From positions 96,331-160,330 of IMG/VR virus record IMGVR_UViG_3300050139_000095: a stretch of 64,000 bases of DNA, one strand, 5' to 3'. The stretch is from a virus. Below the pieces are notes generated by a model, which was not told the DNA's origin, did no database searches, and saw only the letters and a program-made list of their open reading frames with translations. The translations under genes and the position numbers were made by a program. Positions 7,047-13,746 of this stretch are shown one piece after another (within the stretch, counting starts at the first letter, position 1; each line of letters begins with the position of its first letter).

Positions 7047-7486
7047 TAACGACGATCTTCCACTGCGATGTTTGCAAAGCTGAAGACACGCGATTGCACA
7101 GCGGCACGCCTCACGGGTGGGAGATCGTAAGAGTTGTCACCAGGAATGACGGCAGCTTTGACAAGGGTGGGAGTTACCGAACCTTTGTTGTTTGCGAAGA
7201 GTGCTGGAAGACCGGCAAGAATTTGTTCCCCACATTCTGGCGGAAGATCAAAGCCTTCTTCTTCGGCGCTCCGAGCGACCTTGAAGACATGAAAGCCAAG
7301 TACCACAAACATTCAAATGCCATGCGACTGACGATGGAATTGATTGCCGACTTCAAGCTGGCATACGAAGATGACACCGACGATTTAGATATTCGACAAT
7401 CCTACGAAGCGTTAGTTAACCAAGGGATCAAGATCGAGAACGAGTTAAAGCGACTCGACGATGAGGAGAGAGGCTATGCAGTTTGA
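7043..7486 (+). CDS. zinc-binding hypothetical protein, 147 aa
   Basis: ATGA-coupled. Contains CDVCKAED (C-x2-C) near residue 8 and VVCEECWKTG (C-x2-C) near 52, a split treble-clef or zinc-ribbon layout. A helical C-terminal half follows (MRLTMELIADFKLAYEDDTD). Small phage Zn proteins of this type often bind nucleic acid or a host enzyme, but no target is evident. Confidence 0.65.
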   Translation: MITTIFHCDVCKAEDTRLHSGTPHGWEIVRVVTRNDGSFDKGGSYRTFVVCEECWKTGKNLFPTFWRKIKAFFFGAPSDLEDMKAKYHKHSNAMRLTMELIADFKLAYEDDTDDLDIRQSYEALVNQGIKIENELKRLDDEERGYAV

Positions 7487-8030
7487 AGAAAATGATATTG
7501 CGGTTTGTGTCCAGCCACTTGAGAACCTGCCGGAGTATCTGACCAAGGGAAAGAAATATCCCGTGCGCAAGGTCTTGTCTGACGAGGGCCGGATTGAAGT
7601 GATTGATGATCGCGGGATCGTTCAGCACTTTAAGGCCAGCCGGTTCCGTCCATTGGCCGATGACGGTCGCACTTACATTGATGAGCCAAACAGATCGGTC
7701 GGCGAAGAGATCGTTGAGGACGTGGCCGTGGCCGCAGGTGCCGCGCTCTTGATGCACGAGATTGATGAAAGCAAAAACTCTGACGACGATGATCGGTCGG
7801 ACTCGGATGTGAACGTCCGAGATCCAGAGGAAAAATGGGAAGGCGGCGGCGGTGGATTCAGTGGTGCAGGGGCAACGGGTAGTTGGGAATCGGATACTAA
7901 AGATTCGCCAGGGCAAGACAGTGACTCTGAACCTGAAGAGAGTTCGGACTCCAGCGATGACTCAAGCGACGATTCAAGTGATGATTCGAGCGACGACTCC
8001 GGATCGGATGACAGCGGAAGCGATGAATAA
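7476..8030 (+). CDS. acidic protein with Ser-Asp repeat tail, 184 aa
   Basis: ATG 7476 follows gaggagagag. The N-terminal about 65 residues look like a small beta-rich domain (VRKVLSDEGRIEVIDDRGIV), as in phage proteins that shape a basic surface patch. The middle is acidic, then a Gly run, and the last 35 residues are nearly only Ser, Asp, Gly and Glu in SSDDSSDD-type repeats. That low-complexity tail is unusual and may bind calcium, mimic DNA or remain disordered. Confidence 0.7.
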   Translation: MQFEENDIAVCVQPLENLPEYLTKGKKYPVRKVLSDEGRIEVIDDRGIVQHFKASRFRPLADDGRTYIDEPNRSVGEEIVEDVAVAAGAALLMHEIDESKNSDDDDRSDSDVNVRDPEEKWEGGGGGFSGAGATGSWESDTKDSPGQDSDSEPEESSDSSDDSSDDSSDDSSDDSGSDDSGSDE

Positions 8031-8178
8031 AAAAGAACTCAAGGTTGAAGTTGGAGCACTCAAGGATCTCAAGATCGCCGACGATCTATTGGGCGAGATC
8101 CAAAAGGTCGAAGACCTCAAACAGTTGAGGAAGATCCAGGTTAAAATTCAGAGATACCTACTAGGAAAAAAGAAATGA
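8023..8178 (+). CDS. small helical charged protein, 51 aa
   Basis: ATG 8023 overlaps the end of the acidic repeat gene. The product (MNKKELKVEVGALKDLKIAD and on) is a predicted amphipathic helix with regularly spaced Leu/Ile and many Lys. Its stop overlaps the next ATG (ATGA). Coupling on both sides supports a real gene. Confidence 0.6.
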   Translation: MNKKELKVEVGALKDLKIADDLLGEIQKVEDLKQLRKIQVKIQRYLLGKKK

Positions 8179-8375
8179 AGATCAACAAGGCAAGCATCGT
8201 TGAAGAGATTTACAGCAAGCCAGCTTACAATCCAAAGCTGCAAAATGGTTTGAAGTTTACCGAAGACCAAGTTAAAGCCTTCGGTCTTGAATTGAAAAAG
8301 GATGTTGCTATCAAAGCAAAACCACAACCAAAGGAACAAGTTAATGTCGAGACTAAAAGCGAAGTACAAGATTGA
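8175..8375 (+). CDS. hypothetical protein, 66 aa
   Basis: ATGA overlap with the previous helix gene. Lys-rich small protein without recognised motif (MKINKASIVEEIYSKPAYNP at the start). It overlaps the next gene by 32 bases in another frame. Confidence 0.5.
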   Translation: MKINKASIVEEIYSKPAYNPKLQNGLKFTEDQVKAFGLELKKDVAIKAKPQPKEQVNVETKSEVQD

Positions 8376-8661
8376 TTCTGTTGTCGAATTGAATGCGGTC
8401 GAAGCGACTGACATCAAGGCGGGATTCGGGCGCGTGAACTCGATCACTCAGAATAGAGATGGATTCACTTACGCGGTTGAAGGTTACGCTTCGCCGATCA
8501 AGGAAGCTTGGATCGTGTCGGCGTTCAACAAGTCACGCGCACGCGGAACCAAGCCCAAGCCGCGCATCATTGCTCGCAAGACGACAGTGACTGCGGCACC
8601 GGCAGCGCAAAAGACAGCCACGACTCGCGCTCCTGAAGTTCGCGCAGAGGCGGCAGAGTAA
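8344..8661 (+). CDS. hypothetical protein, 105 aa
   Basis: ATG 8344, preceded by aaggaac. The central part (LNAVEATDIKAGFGRVNSIT) reads like a small beta-sandwich domain, then a basic Ala/Thr-rich tail. The final A of the stop is the first base of the next ATG. Function unknown. Confidence 0.6.
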   Translation: MSRLKAKYKIDSVVELNAVEATDIKAGFGRVNSITQNRDGFTYAVEGYASPIKEAWIVSAFNKSRARGTKPKPRIIARKTTVTAAPAAQKTATTRAPEVRAEAAE

Positions 8662-9038
8662 TGAAAACCACTGGACGGAGAGTTGAAAAGCCGTGGGGAT
8701 TTGAACTGATCTGGGCAGAGACGCCGAAGTATTTGGGAAAGATCCTGCATATAAATTACGGACAACAACTCTCTCTTCAGTACCATAATCTTAAAGAGGA
8801 AACGATCCGCGTAATCGCCGGTACTTTAGAGTTACAGATTCACCACTCCGGCGCTGATGGAGCGGAAGGTGGAGTTGAGAAGATCAAGCTGGAAGTTGGC
8901 GAAGGCTATCACATCACACCGAAGACGATTCATCGTATGAGGGCGGAGTATGGCGACGTGGAGATCCTGGAAGTATCGACTGGGGAACTCCTGGATGTTG
9001 TCAGACTTGAAGACTCGTATGGGCGCAAAGGAACTTGA
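8661..9038 (+). CDS. cupin protein, type II mannose-6-phosphate isomerase-like, 125 aa
   Basis: Starts RRVEKPWGFELIWAETPKY, then GKILHINYGQQLSLQYHNLK and EETIRVIAGTLELQI, followed by YHITPKTIHRM. These match the single cupin domain typical of the type II phosphomannose isomerase family (WGxE, LSLQxHxxxxE metal-binding and PxxxHR segments). The usual reaction is mannose-6-phosphate/fructose-6-phosphate interconversion, or the protein may serve as a sugar-binding cupin. Along with the dTDP-rhamnose genes at 62-64 kb, it suggests phage-encoded carbohydrate modification. Confidence 0.8.
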   Translation: MKTTGRRVEKPWGFELIWAETPKYLGKILHINYGQQLSLQYHNLKEETIRVIAGTLELQIHHSGADGAEGGVEKIKLEVGEGYHITPKTIHRMRAEYGDVEILEVSTGELLDVVRLEDSYGRKGT

Positions 9039-9042
9039 ATTT

Positions 9043-9333
9043 ATGAAAGACGATTTGTTTTGGTTTAAGGACACTTACATCCGTGCGAACGCCATCGACG
9101 CAATTGGAACGGTGGTCAAGGATGCCGGTATCGTAGGTGAAGACGGCCACCGGGTTCACCGGCATAGCTTCAGTGTTCTACTCCGTGGCCAGCTATTAAC
9201 CTACGGATTCGATAGTAAGAATGATGCGGCCAAAGGGCGGGAGTTCTTGGTCCGTGCGTGGCTTGTACATCGCGGCGCAGTTGAAGCTGACATCAAGAAG
9301 TTGGACAAAATGGAGGTAGGCCATGGCGGATGA
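9043..9333 (+). CDS. hypothetical protein, 96 aa
   Basis: ATG 9043 has aaggaac upstream; ATG 9019 inside the cupin end is the alternative. The product begins MKDDLFWFKDTYIRANAIDA and has a short beta-rich N-terminal half and a helical C-terminus. No domain recognised. Overlaps the following 2H-family gene by 11 bases. Confidence 0.55.
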   Translation: MKDDLFWFKDTYIRANAIDAIGTVVKDAGIVGEDGHRVHRHSFSVLLRGQLLTYGFDSKNDAAKGREFLVRAWLVHRGAVEADIKKLDKMEVGHGG

Positions 9334-9808
9334 TTCTGAACGACTGAAAGCAAAGTACGAGAACAAAGGCTTCAGCTATTTGAGTTGGAAGTGTTCGCTC
9401 GACATGGAGGGCTGTGAGGATCTTCACATCACGGCAAAGTTCTTAGGCAAACAGCCGGTGACGAAGGAAGACATCTTTGGGTTGCTCGATCCTTTGGACA
9501 TTCCGCTTGATGTGGATGTCGATGAAGTTGATTGGGTGGCAGAGGAGTGGGACACGAAGAACGACGGCAAGACCAAAGTTCTCCGGCTGAACAGATACCC
9601 GGCCAGCATGGTTGATCTTCACGAGGCGCTGGCACCACTGCGCGATGACGACTATCCCGAGTACAAACCTCATATCACCGTGCCGGACGCGGTGTGGGCA
9701 TTGGTGAAGGGCGACGACATGAGTCCTGAGTATGTCGGGCCGACGCAGTTGGGATTGAAGATTGGGCCATTGGTTCTCAGCAATCAAGGTGAGAAGAGCG
9801 AACTGTGA
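9323..9808 (+). CDS. 2H phosphoesterase (LigT / Acb1-like), 161 aa
   Basis: Two H-x-T signatures are present at the expected spacing for the 2H phosphoesterase superfamily: LHITAKFLG (His35, Thr37) and PHITVPD (His117, Thr119). The superfamily includes RNA 2',3'-cyclic phosphodiesterases (LigT), 2',5'-phosphodiesterases and Acb1, the T4 protein that cleaves cyclic oligonucleotide signals of CBASS defence. Length 161 fits. Start ATG with gaggtagg upstream. In phage context an anti-CBASS or RNA-processing role is plausible; sequence alone cannot decide. An Acb2-like protein is encoded at 32.2 kb. Confidence 0.78.
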   Translation: MADDSERLKAKYENKGFSYLSWKCSLDMEGCEDLHITAKFLGKQPVTKEDIFGLLDPLDIPLDVDVDEVDWVAEEWDTKNDGKTKVLRLNRYPASMVDLHEALAPLRDDDYPEYKPHITVPDAVWALVKGDDMSPEYVGPTQLGLKIGPLVLSNQGEKSEL

Positions 9809-9951
9809 AAGTGAATCCCAACAAGAAGATAAAGATCGCGCATTTCTTTGGGGATCAATACGTCGGAACCACTGAGGGCAAAGTAAAAGACCTTGTGTTC
9901 TTCGATGAAAATTGGAAGCCTTTAAAGAAGAAGAAAAGGAAATCGAAGTAG
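9805..9951 (+). CDS. small basic protein, 48 aa (GTG start)
   Basis: GTG at 9805 overlaps the stop of the 2H gene; TAG at 9949-9951 overlaps the next GTG. Product has a short beta-strand-rich part (HFFGDQYVGTTEGKVKDLVF) and a Lys/Arg-rich tail. Coupling on both ends supports it. Confidence 0.55.
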   Translation: MKVNPNKKIKIAHFFGDQYVGTTEGKVKDLVFFDENWKPLKKKKRKSK

Positions 9952-10076
9952 TGGGCTTCGATGAGCGCGGGGATTACAAGATGTCGTTGGATGATTGTCT
10001 TAGGGTGGCCGCCGTGATCGCGGTCACGATTGCTGTGGTGTCGATCTGCATTTGGGTTTACCGCGAGGGTTGGTAG
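9951..10076 (+). CDS. small single-pass membrane protein, 41 aa (GTG start)
   Basis: GTG 9951 in a TAGTG overlap, TAG at 10074-10076 directly before the next ATG. Residues about 17-37 (VAAVIAVTIAVVSICIWVY) form one transmembrane helix, with an acidic N-terminus and basic C-terminus. One of several such peptides in this region. Confidence 0.55.
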   Translation: MGFDERGDYKMSLDDCLRVAAVIAVTIAVVSICIWVYREGW

Positions 10077-10532
10077 ATGAGTTTATTCCAATGCCGCAAA
10101 TGCGGATGTATCGAGAACACAGCTTGCACCGAGTGCAGTCATTGCACATTCCTGATGAACAACGAGTTCAAGAAGGCCAAGGAAGTCATTTCCAATAACG
10201 AACACGTAAAGAATCCGGACAAGCGCGACAAAGAGTATGTGATCTACAAACGGATCTTCGAGGCGCTATTGAGCTATAAAGTGGTTCTTGATCTAGATCC
10301 GGATCAAGAGTTCGAGAACTATTGCTCGGCGTGTTGCCCGGTGTGGTTCGATAAAAAGATGTACGGCATCGGGCCGAATCCAGATCCGCAACCTGAGATG
10401 GGTAAGTGGCATGGCATCTGGACGCGCCGGAAGTTCCCAATGGGATCGATCAAGACCAATCAAGTTGGCAACATGGTGTACACGAAGGACGGCAGTCCGG
10501 TGAAGATCAGCGACGGTGAGTTGATGGAGTGA
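10077..10532 (+). CDS. zinc-ribbon-containing hypothetical protein, 151 aa
   Basis: The N-terminus has CRKCGCIENTACTECSHC, a dense Cys cluster with C-x2-C pairs, and a second cluster (YCSACCPVWF) near residue 84. The fold is likely built on two zinc sites. The rest is unremarkable (KWHGIWTRRKFPMGSI). Similar Cys-rich proteins are frequent in large phages. Function unknown. Confidence 0.7.
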   Translation: MSLFQCRKCGCIENTACTECSHCTFLMNNEFKKAKEVISNNEHVKNPDKRDKEYVIYKRIFEALLSYKVVLDLDPDQEFENYCSACCPVWFDKKMYGIGPNPDPQPEMGKWHGIWTRRKFPMGSIKTNQVGNMVYTKDGSPVKISDGELME

Positions 10533-10663
10533 TGGCCGGAATACTGATTTTGTTTTTCGTGGTTGGCATTTCTTCGGCAGCGGTTTACTACAGCCTGACT
10601 CCTGAAGAGCGAGCCGACGCAGAGCGGTTAGACAAGATCCTTTTCGGGTTAAATATATCGTAA
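10532..10663 (+). CDS. small membrane protein, 43 aa
   Basis: ATG 10532 overlaps the upstream stop; TAA at 10661-10663. The first about 20 residues (MAGILILFFVVGISSAAVYY) are a hydrophobic helix, followed by an acidic amphipathic tail (TPEERADAERLDKIL). It ends just before a strong hairpin. Confidence 0.55.
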   Translation: MAGILILFFVVGISSAAVYYSLTPEERADAERLDKILFGLNIS

Positions 10664-10664
10664 G

Positions 10665-10686
10665 CGCATAAAATGTGTTTTATGCG
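10665..10686 (+). promoter_or_regulatory. perfect hairpin / inverted repeat before a small gene
   Basis: CGCATAAAA, four-base loop TGTG, TTTTATGCG: a perfect 9-bp dyad. It starts one base after a stop codon and is followed by an A/T-rich tatagaatataaa segment and the next gene. It lacks a terminal U run, so it may be an operator or a processing stem rather than a standard terminator. Confidence 0.55.
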
Positions 10687-10698
10687 TATAGAATATAA

Positions 10699-10710
10699 AG
10701 GTTGTAACCT
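10699..10710 (+). promoter_or_regulatory. palindrome abutting a start codon (AGGTTGTAACCT)
   Basis: AGGTT-GT-AACCT is a perfect dyad ending exactly one base before the ATG at 10711. It covers the place where a ribosome-binding site would be (AGG is inside it). It may be an operator or may regulate access to the start. Confidence 0.4.
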
Positions 10711-10947
10711 ATGAGAACTAAAGAAGAAAAACAGGCGTTGTATAAAGAGCGGCAGCGTCAAATGTCGAAAGACGCACTCGCTCGGGAAAATTCGCGGAAA
10801 AAGCGCGAGGAGAGAAACCTCATGCACAAGGCTGTTCTTTTGGTGGGTGACAACCTTGAGGCGCGAGCCGTGGCCGACGACCGCGAAGCCATGATCAAAA
10901 ACAATCCTTCGATCATTGATGGCCCGGCGACCAAGGTGATCGAATGA
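10711..10947 (+). CDS. highly charged helical protein, 78 aa
   Basis: ATG 10711 behind the hairpin region. The first half is a continuous Lys/Arg/Glu/Gln helix (KEEKQALYKERQRQMSKDAL), probably coiled coil or nucleic-acid-binding. The second half is more ordinary. The stop overlaps the next ATG (ATGA). Function unknown; it may be the first gene of a new transcript. Confidence 0.6.
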   Translation: MRTKEEKQALYKERQRQMSKDALARENSRKKREERNLMHKAVLLVGDNLEARAVADDREAMIKNNPSIIDGPATKVIE

Positions 10948-11192
10948 CCAAAGAGCAAGTGGAAGCCTTCCGGAAAGAATGTGAACAGATCGGCACGCAC
11001 ACTAATGCAATTGTGTTCAGTCACTTGGATTGCAACGGTCAGTCGCGCACTTACACTCAAGGGGAGTACACGAGTCTTTCGTTCTTGGTGATCGCGCTGT
11101 TGGCTTTCGTTCAAGATTTGATTTGGGGTAAGCGTGAGAAGGGCGTAGTGCCGCCGCTGCCGAAGCCTAAACTTTTGACCGACGAGAACTAA
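10944..11192 (+). CDS. hypothetical protein with one membrane segment, 82 aa
   Basis: ATGA-coupled. Residues 48-64 (YTSLSFLVIALLAFVQDLIW) are hydrophobic. The N-terminus is polar with a Cys and the C-terminus has a Pro-rich PPLPKPK tail. Its stop is directly followed by the next ATG. Function unknown. Confidence 0.6.
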   Translation: MTKEQVEAFRKECEQIGTHTNAIVFSHLDCNGQSRTYTQGEYTSLSFLVIALLAFVQDLIWGKREKGVVPPLPKPKLLTDEN

Positions 11193-11588
11193 ATGAAAAT
11201 CTATTTCGCTCATCCGATCTCCCACTACGATACTCCACACGAAGCAAAGTGTTTGAAGCGCATCAAGGAGTGGGCTAAGGAAGTTTTCAGTGGCCGCAAG
11301 AAGATTGAGATCCTGAATCCGAATCAGCGCGTACATCAAGAGGCGTATCAGACGAAGGGCTTCAGGCACTTCGATGCGCTGGTGAGATCGTGTGACATCA
11401 TCGTGGCGGTTTCTTTTCATGATGGCGAGTGGGGAGCCGGTGTGTACCGCGAGTTACAGCAACAGAACATTCATGATTGTTATTCGCTGACCAATGATAT
11501 GAAGATCAGTCCATTGGACTACCGGGACATCCGGCCACTCTCGATCAGGGAAACTTCACATAGGGTTAGAACGCTGAAACAACTGTGA
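11193..11588 (+). CDS. nucleoside 2-deoxyribosyltransferase-like protein, 131 aa
   Basis: The start MKIYFAHPISHYDTPHEA matches the opening beta-strand and loop (YFAxPxS) of the nucleoside 2-deoxyribosyltransferase-like superfamily. Later ILNPNQRVHQEA and a DALVRSCDIIVAVSFHDGEW segment fit the fold's (N)P..H and D.LxxCD..VA pattern. Family members cut or swap N-glycosidic bonds of nucleosides. In phage the substrate could be host nucleotides or a signalling nucleotide; the family call is by motif. It is the last clear plus-strand gene before the convergent minus-strand operon. Confidence 0.68.
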   Translation: MKIYFAHPISHYDTPHEAKCLKRIKEWAKEVFSGRKKIEILNPNQRVHQEAYQTKGFRHFDALVRSCDIIVAVSFHDGEWGAGVYRELQQQNIHDCYSLTNDMKISPLDYRDIRPLSIRETSHRVRTLKQL

Positions 11589-11804
11589 GTGTATCAACTT
11601 ACTGAACCACATCCAGTTGAACGCATCCCAATCATTTGGTCGGAATATTTTAGAGCCGGTCGGTGGGTGGGGATTTTGATTCACGTCGCGATTCTTTATC
11701 AGTTCAAGGATTTGTTTGTGATGGTGTAAGCGCCACTCACGCGCTCTCGTTAGGACTTTAGTTCGATGGAACTCAGTCAGGTCGGCGAGCGTTACTGTCT
11801 TCAT
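11556..11804 (-). CDS. hypothetical protein coupled to the response regulator, 82 aa
   Basis: On the minus strand its ATG overlaps the TGA of the response regulator (ATGA), so translational coupling is likely. The product starts MKTVTLADLTEFHRTKVLTR, has a His-rich patch (RLHHHKQILELIK) and a Trp-rich end (NDWDAFNWMWFSK). No family was recognised. It runs 33 bases into the convergent plus-strand gene and is antisense to a possible 46-aa plus-strand frame. Confidence 0.5.
   Translation of the reverse strand: MKTVTLADLTEFHRTKVLTRAREWRLHHHKQILELIKNRDVNQNPHPPTGSKIFRPNDWDAFNWMWFSKLIHSQLFQRSNPM
11589..11729 (+). CDS. possible small membrane protein, 46 aa (competes with minus-strand gene)
   Basis: GTG at 11589 directly follows the upstream stop; TAA at 11727-11729. 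The product ends in a plausible membrane helix (WVGILIHVAILYQFKDLFVM). It is antisense to the minus-strand frame 11556-11804, so only one of the two is likely real. The tight stop-start junction favours it; the coupling of the other frame to the response regulator argues against. Confidence 0.35.
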   Translation: MYQLTEPHPVERIPIIWSEYFRAGRWVGILIHVAILYQFKDLFVMV

Positions 11805-12181
11805 GCGAACGCTCCAACTAAGTCCATGTACCTTTTCACCAGCAAGATAATGAATTGAATGTCGATAGGTTTGCGAAGGATCTCGGTCGCGTGATTGGCG
11901 GCGATGAAATCTGAATCGTGCGCCGACATCATGATGATGGGAATGCTCGCGAATATTTTTGGGCTGACTCTTTCAAATTCGATAAGGAATGAAGGTCCAT
12001 CCATCGGAGCCATGTTATGATCGAGGAAGATCAAATTGGGGAGTGATTCGGTTTCGAGTTTGGTCAAGGCTTCAAGTCCATCGGCGGCCACGGCCACATC
12101 GTAGCCTTCGGCCCCTAGAAGTAATTCCATCAGTTCAGTCATGTCTTTGCTATCGTCAACCACTAAGATCCTGTAGCTCAT
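11801..12181 (-). CDS. stand-alone CheY-like response regulator receiver, 126 aa
   Basis: All key receiver residues are visible: paired Asp in LVVDDSKD near residues 9-10, phospho-acceptor Asp in LIFLDHNMAP near residue 53, Ser/Thr switch in IIMMSAHD, and invariant Lys in ILRKPID. Length 126 equals one receiver domain with no output domain. Such proteins take a phosphate from a histidine kinase. A phage copy may hijack or titrate a host two-component pathway. It lies on the minus strand, opposite to nearly all neighbours, with its own upstream A/T-rich region. Confidence 0.9.
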   Translation of the reverse strand: MSYRILVVDDSKDMTELMELLLGAEGYDVAVAADGLEALTKLETESLPNLIFLDHNMAPMDGPSFLIEFERVSPKIFASIPIIMMSAHDSDFIAANHATEILRKPIDIQFIILLVKRYMDLVGAFA

Positions 12182-12358
12182 GAACTGGCTCCCGATACGG
12201 TGGATGAAAAGTATATCGAATCTGTATACCGGCCATCATCCTTAAACCAGACATTTAAACGCGGCATGTAAAGATTTCATCTGTGTTCATTAAATAGCTT
12301 TTGATATTTCCAATCGATTGGAATACATCAATTCACTATATTTGAAATGGAGGTTCTG
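12182..12358. promoter_or_regulatory. divergent control region between response regulator and plus-strand genes
   Basis: 177 bases without a clear gene. On the minus strand, TATACT (12210-12215) is a candidate -10 about 29 bases before the regulator ATG, and gggagcc precedes that ATG. GTATA (12211-12215) and GTATAC (12224-12229) form a small dyad. The dispersed palindrome TTCCAATCGATTGGAA sits at 12308-12323, about 35 bases ahead of the plus-strand ATG at 12359, which has ggaggttctg. Probably a bidirectional promoter region. Confidence 0.5.
12308..12323. repeat. dispersed palindrome copy 2 (TTCCAATCGATTGGAA)
   Basis: A perfect 16-bp palindrome containing the 14-bp core TCCAATCGATTGGA, centre CG. 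It lies in the divergent control region between the response regulator and the plus-strand genes. Confidence 0.8.
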
Positions 12359-12505
12359 ATGGGCCGAGTCGTATGGTTTGGGCCGGGCATTTCGCTGGCT
12401 GGAAGTAAGCTGATATTTTCTTTGATCGTTGTGGTTGGCGCGGCAGTAGGAGCGGCGGCCATTGCCGGATACCAATATGCCAAAAGCCAAAACGATAACG
12501 CTTAG
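12359..12505 (+). CDS. small membrane protein, 48 aa
   Basis: ATG 12359 follows ggaggttctg, a good ribosome-binding site, and TAG is at 12503-12505. The product has a long hydrophobic, Ala-rich helix (IFSLIVVVGAAVGAAAIAGY) and a polar C-terminal tail. It is the first plus-strand gene after the divergent region and overlaps the next gene by 29 bases. Confidence 0.6.
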   Translation: MGRVVWFGPGISLAGSKLIFSLIVVVGAAVGAAAIAGYQYAKSQNDNA

Positions 12506-12680
12506 GTTCACTAAACTTCAAACGCGAATGATCAGGGAGTGGGCCGTGACCGGAAGGCAAGCCGACCTCGAAGCGTTCGATGAGGGGCTTGTTCCGTATG
12601 GGATCACGAAAGAAAAGTGCAAACAAATCTGGATCGACATCTTCAAAGAGTTCGCCCGTGGAAACAAAGCAAAGGTTTAA
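12477..12680 (+). CDS. hypothetical DNA-binding-like protein, 67 aa
   Basis: ATG 12477 lies in the end of the upstream gene; a TTG 15 bases earlier is possible. The protein starts MPKAKTITLRFTKLQTRMIR, has a helix-turn-helix-like pattern (VTGRQADLEAFDEGLVPYGI) and a basic end. No confident family. Confidence 0.5.
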   Translation: MPKAKTITLRFTKLQTRMIREWAVTGRQADLEAFDEGLVPYGITKEKCKQIWIDIFKEFARGNKAKV

Positions 12681-12852
12681 GAACGACGCGGAGAGATTCG
12701 TCTCCTGTGAGTATGATGGGTTCGTGGATGTCTTCCGCCTCACATTAATGTGGTGGGTGACTTATACGATTGCCATCAAAAGATTCCAACTGAAGGCGCT
12801 TCATTCCGTTATTGGGAAGGCTCTTCGAGAACATCCGGAGAAGAAAAGATGA
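12658..12852 (+). CDS. hypothetical protein, 64 aa (GTG start)
   Basis: GTG at 12658 overlaps the previous gene by 23 bases, and the TGA overlaps the ATG of the XRE regulator (ATGA). The centre is hydrophobic (FRLTLMWWVTYTIAI), so it may be membrane-associated. The stop-start coupling is its best support. Confidence 0.5.
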   Translation: METKQRFKNDAERFVSCEYDGFVDVFRLTLMWWVTYTIAIKRFQLKALHSVIGKALREHPEKKR

Positions 12853-13121
12853 TTAGGGAAGCGCGACTGAAGGCCGGTCTCACGCAAGAGGAAGCCGGAA
12901 ACAAATTGGGGATCAGCCAGAATTACTGGTCGCAGTTTGAAACTGGCGCGATAAATATACCACCAGTATATTTTAAGAGCCTTGGCGAATTTCTGAAGAT
13001 CAATCCGGAGATCCTTTTGCTACATCACATGAACTTGTATGAGAAAGCTTTGCGTGCGGGGATTGGACTCGACAGCAAGGGCCGGGGAAAGCAACCGACG
13101 TTGACGAAGAGGAAGGTATGA
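12849..13121 (+). CDS. XRE-family helix-turn-helix regulator, 90 aa
   Basis: ATG 12849, coupled ATGA. Residues about 4-60 form a Cro/CI-type HTH: EARLKAGLTQEEAGNKLGIS then QNYWSQFETGAINIPP. The C-terminal 30 residues form a basic tail. Likely a DNA-binding transcription regulator of phage or host genes. It lies downstream of the response regulator's divergent promoter and just ahead of a winged-helix-like gene, making this a small regulatory cluster. Confidence 0.85.
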   Translation: MIREARLKAGLTQEEAGNKLGISQNYWSQFETGAINIPPVYFKSLGEFLKINPEILLLHHMNLYEKALRAGIGLDSKGRGKQPTLTKRKV

Positions 13122-13543
13122 TCAGGCAATCGAGCATAGATGCGTACCATCAAATTAAAGATTCGGGATTACTAAATCAGATCCAAGATGAAGTTCTTAA
13201 GGTCATAACTGACCATGGTCCTATCACTCAGGGGGAGACTTGGTATTTCCACTTCTCAGATCGACAGCGCCATGATGTTTGTCCTCGCTTCGCTGAACTT
13301 CTTGCTAAGGGAGCGATAAAGTGTTTGCCGAGAAGACCATGCAGGTACACCGGCAGGAGTGTTCAAACATGGGATGTGAACGAAGCTTTTTCTGTTCAAG
13401 ATACTCTGAAGAAATTAACCAAGACTGAGATCATTTCCATGCTGATGAAAGCGATTGATGATCTGAAATCTGAAAATGTTAAACTGACGAAACTTCTTCA
13501 GAAGAAACTGGTAATCAATTTACCAAAGGTTCGCGCCCTGTGA
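13118..13543 (+). CDS. hypothetical winged-helix-like protein, 141 aa
   Basis: ATGA-coupled to the XRE gene. Residues about 20-85 (DEVLKVITDHGPITQGETWY, ending in CLPRRPCRYTGRSVQTW) look like a winged helix with a basic wing. The C-terminus (about 100-135) is a coiled coil (AIDDLKSENVKLTKLLQKKL). Phage genes of this shape are often DNA-binding regulators. Fold inferred by eye. Confidence 0.6.
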   Translation: MIRQSSIDAYHQIKDSGLLNQIQDEVLKVITDHGPITQGETWYFHFSDRQRHDVCPRFAELLAKGAIKCLPRRPCRYTGRSVQTWDVNEAFSVQDTLKKLTKTEIISMLMKAIDDLKSENVKLTKLLQKKLVINLPKVRAL

Positions 13544-13746
13544 GTGAAGAAAAGCTTGGTCCTCTATCTTCAGCGCCGGACGTGGTTAAAGAGCGGCGGC
13601 TTGCGATCTGCCGGACGTGCCCAAAGCTTTGGAAGATGGTTTCGATCTGTCATGTGTGCAAGTGCTACGTCCCGGTGAAGACCGGGTTCGCGCTTGCGAG
13701 TTGTCCCGACACTCCGAAAAGGTGGTTAGCCCTTGCAAGCGAATGA
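13540..13746 (+). CDS. small Cys-rich zinc-binding phage protein, 68 aa
   Basis: GTG 13540 overlaps the upstream stop. The pattern CRTCPKLWKMVSICHVCKCY followed later by SCPDTPKRW is characteristic of a small family of phage zinc proteins (two C-x2-C pairs plus a third Cys pair, with a C-terminal basic Trp). Their function is not established. Confidence 0.75.
   Translation: MSEEKLGPLSSAPDVVKERRLAICRTCPKLWKMVSICHVCKCYVPVKTGFALASCPDTPKRWLALASE

Noticed and set aside
7921-8030. possible CRISPR-like or tandem DNA repeat
   Set aside because: It is the codon-level repeat of the Ser-Asp tail with variable codons (agc/agt/tcg), not repeats plus spacers.
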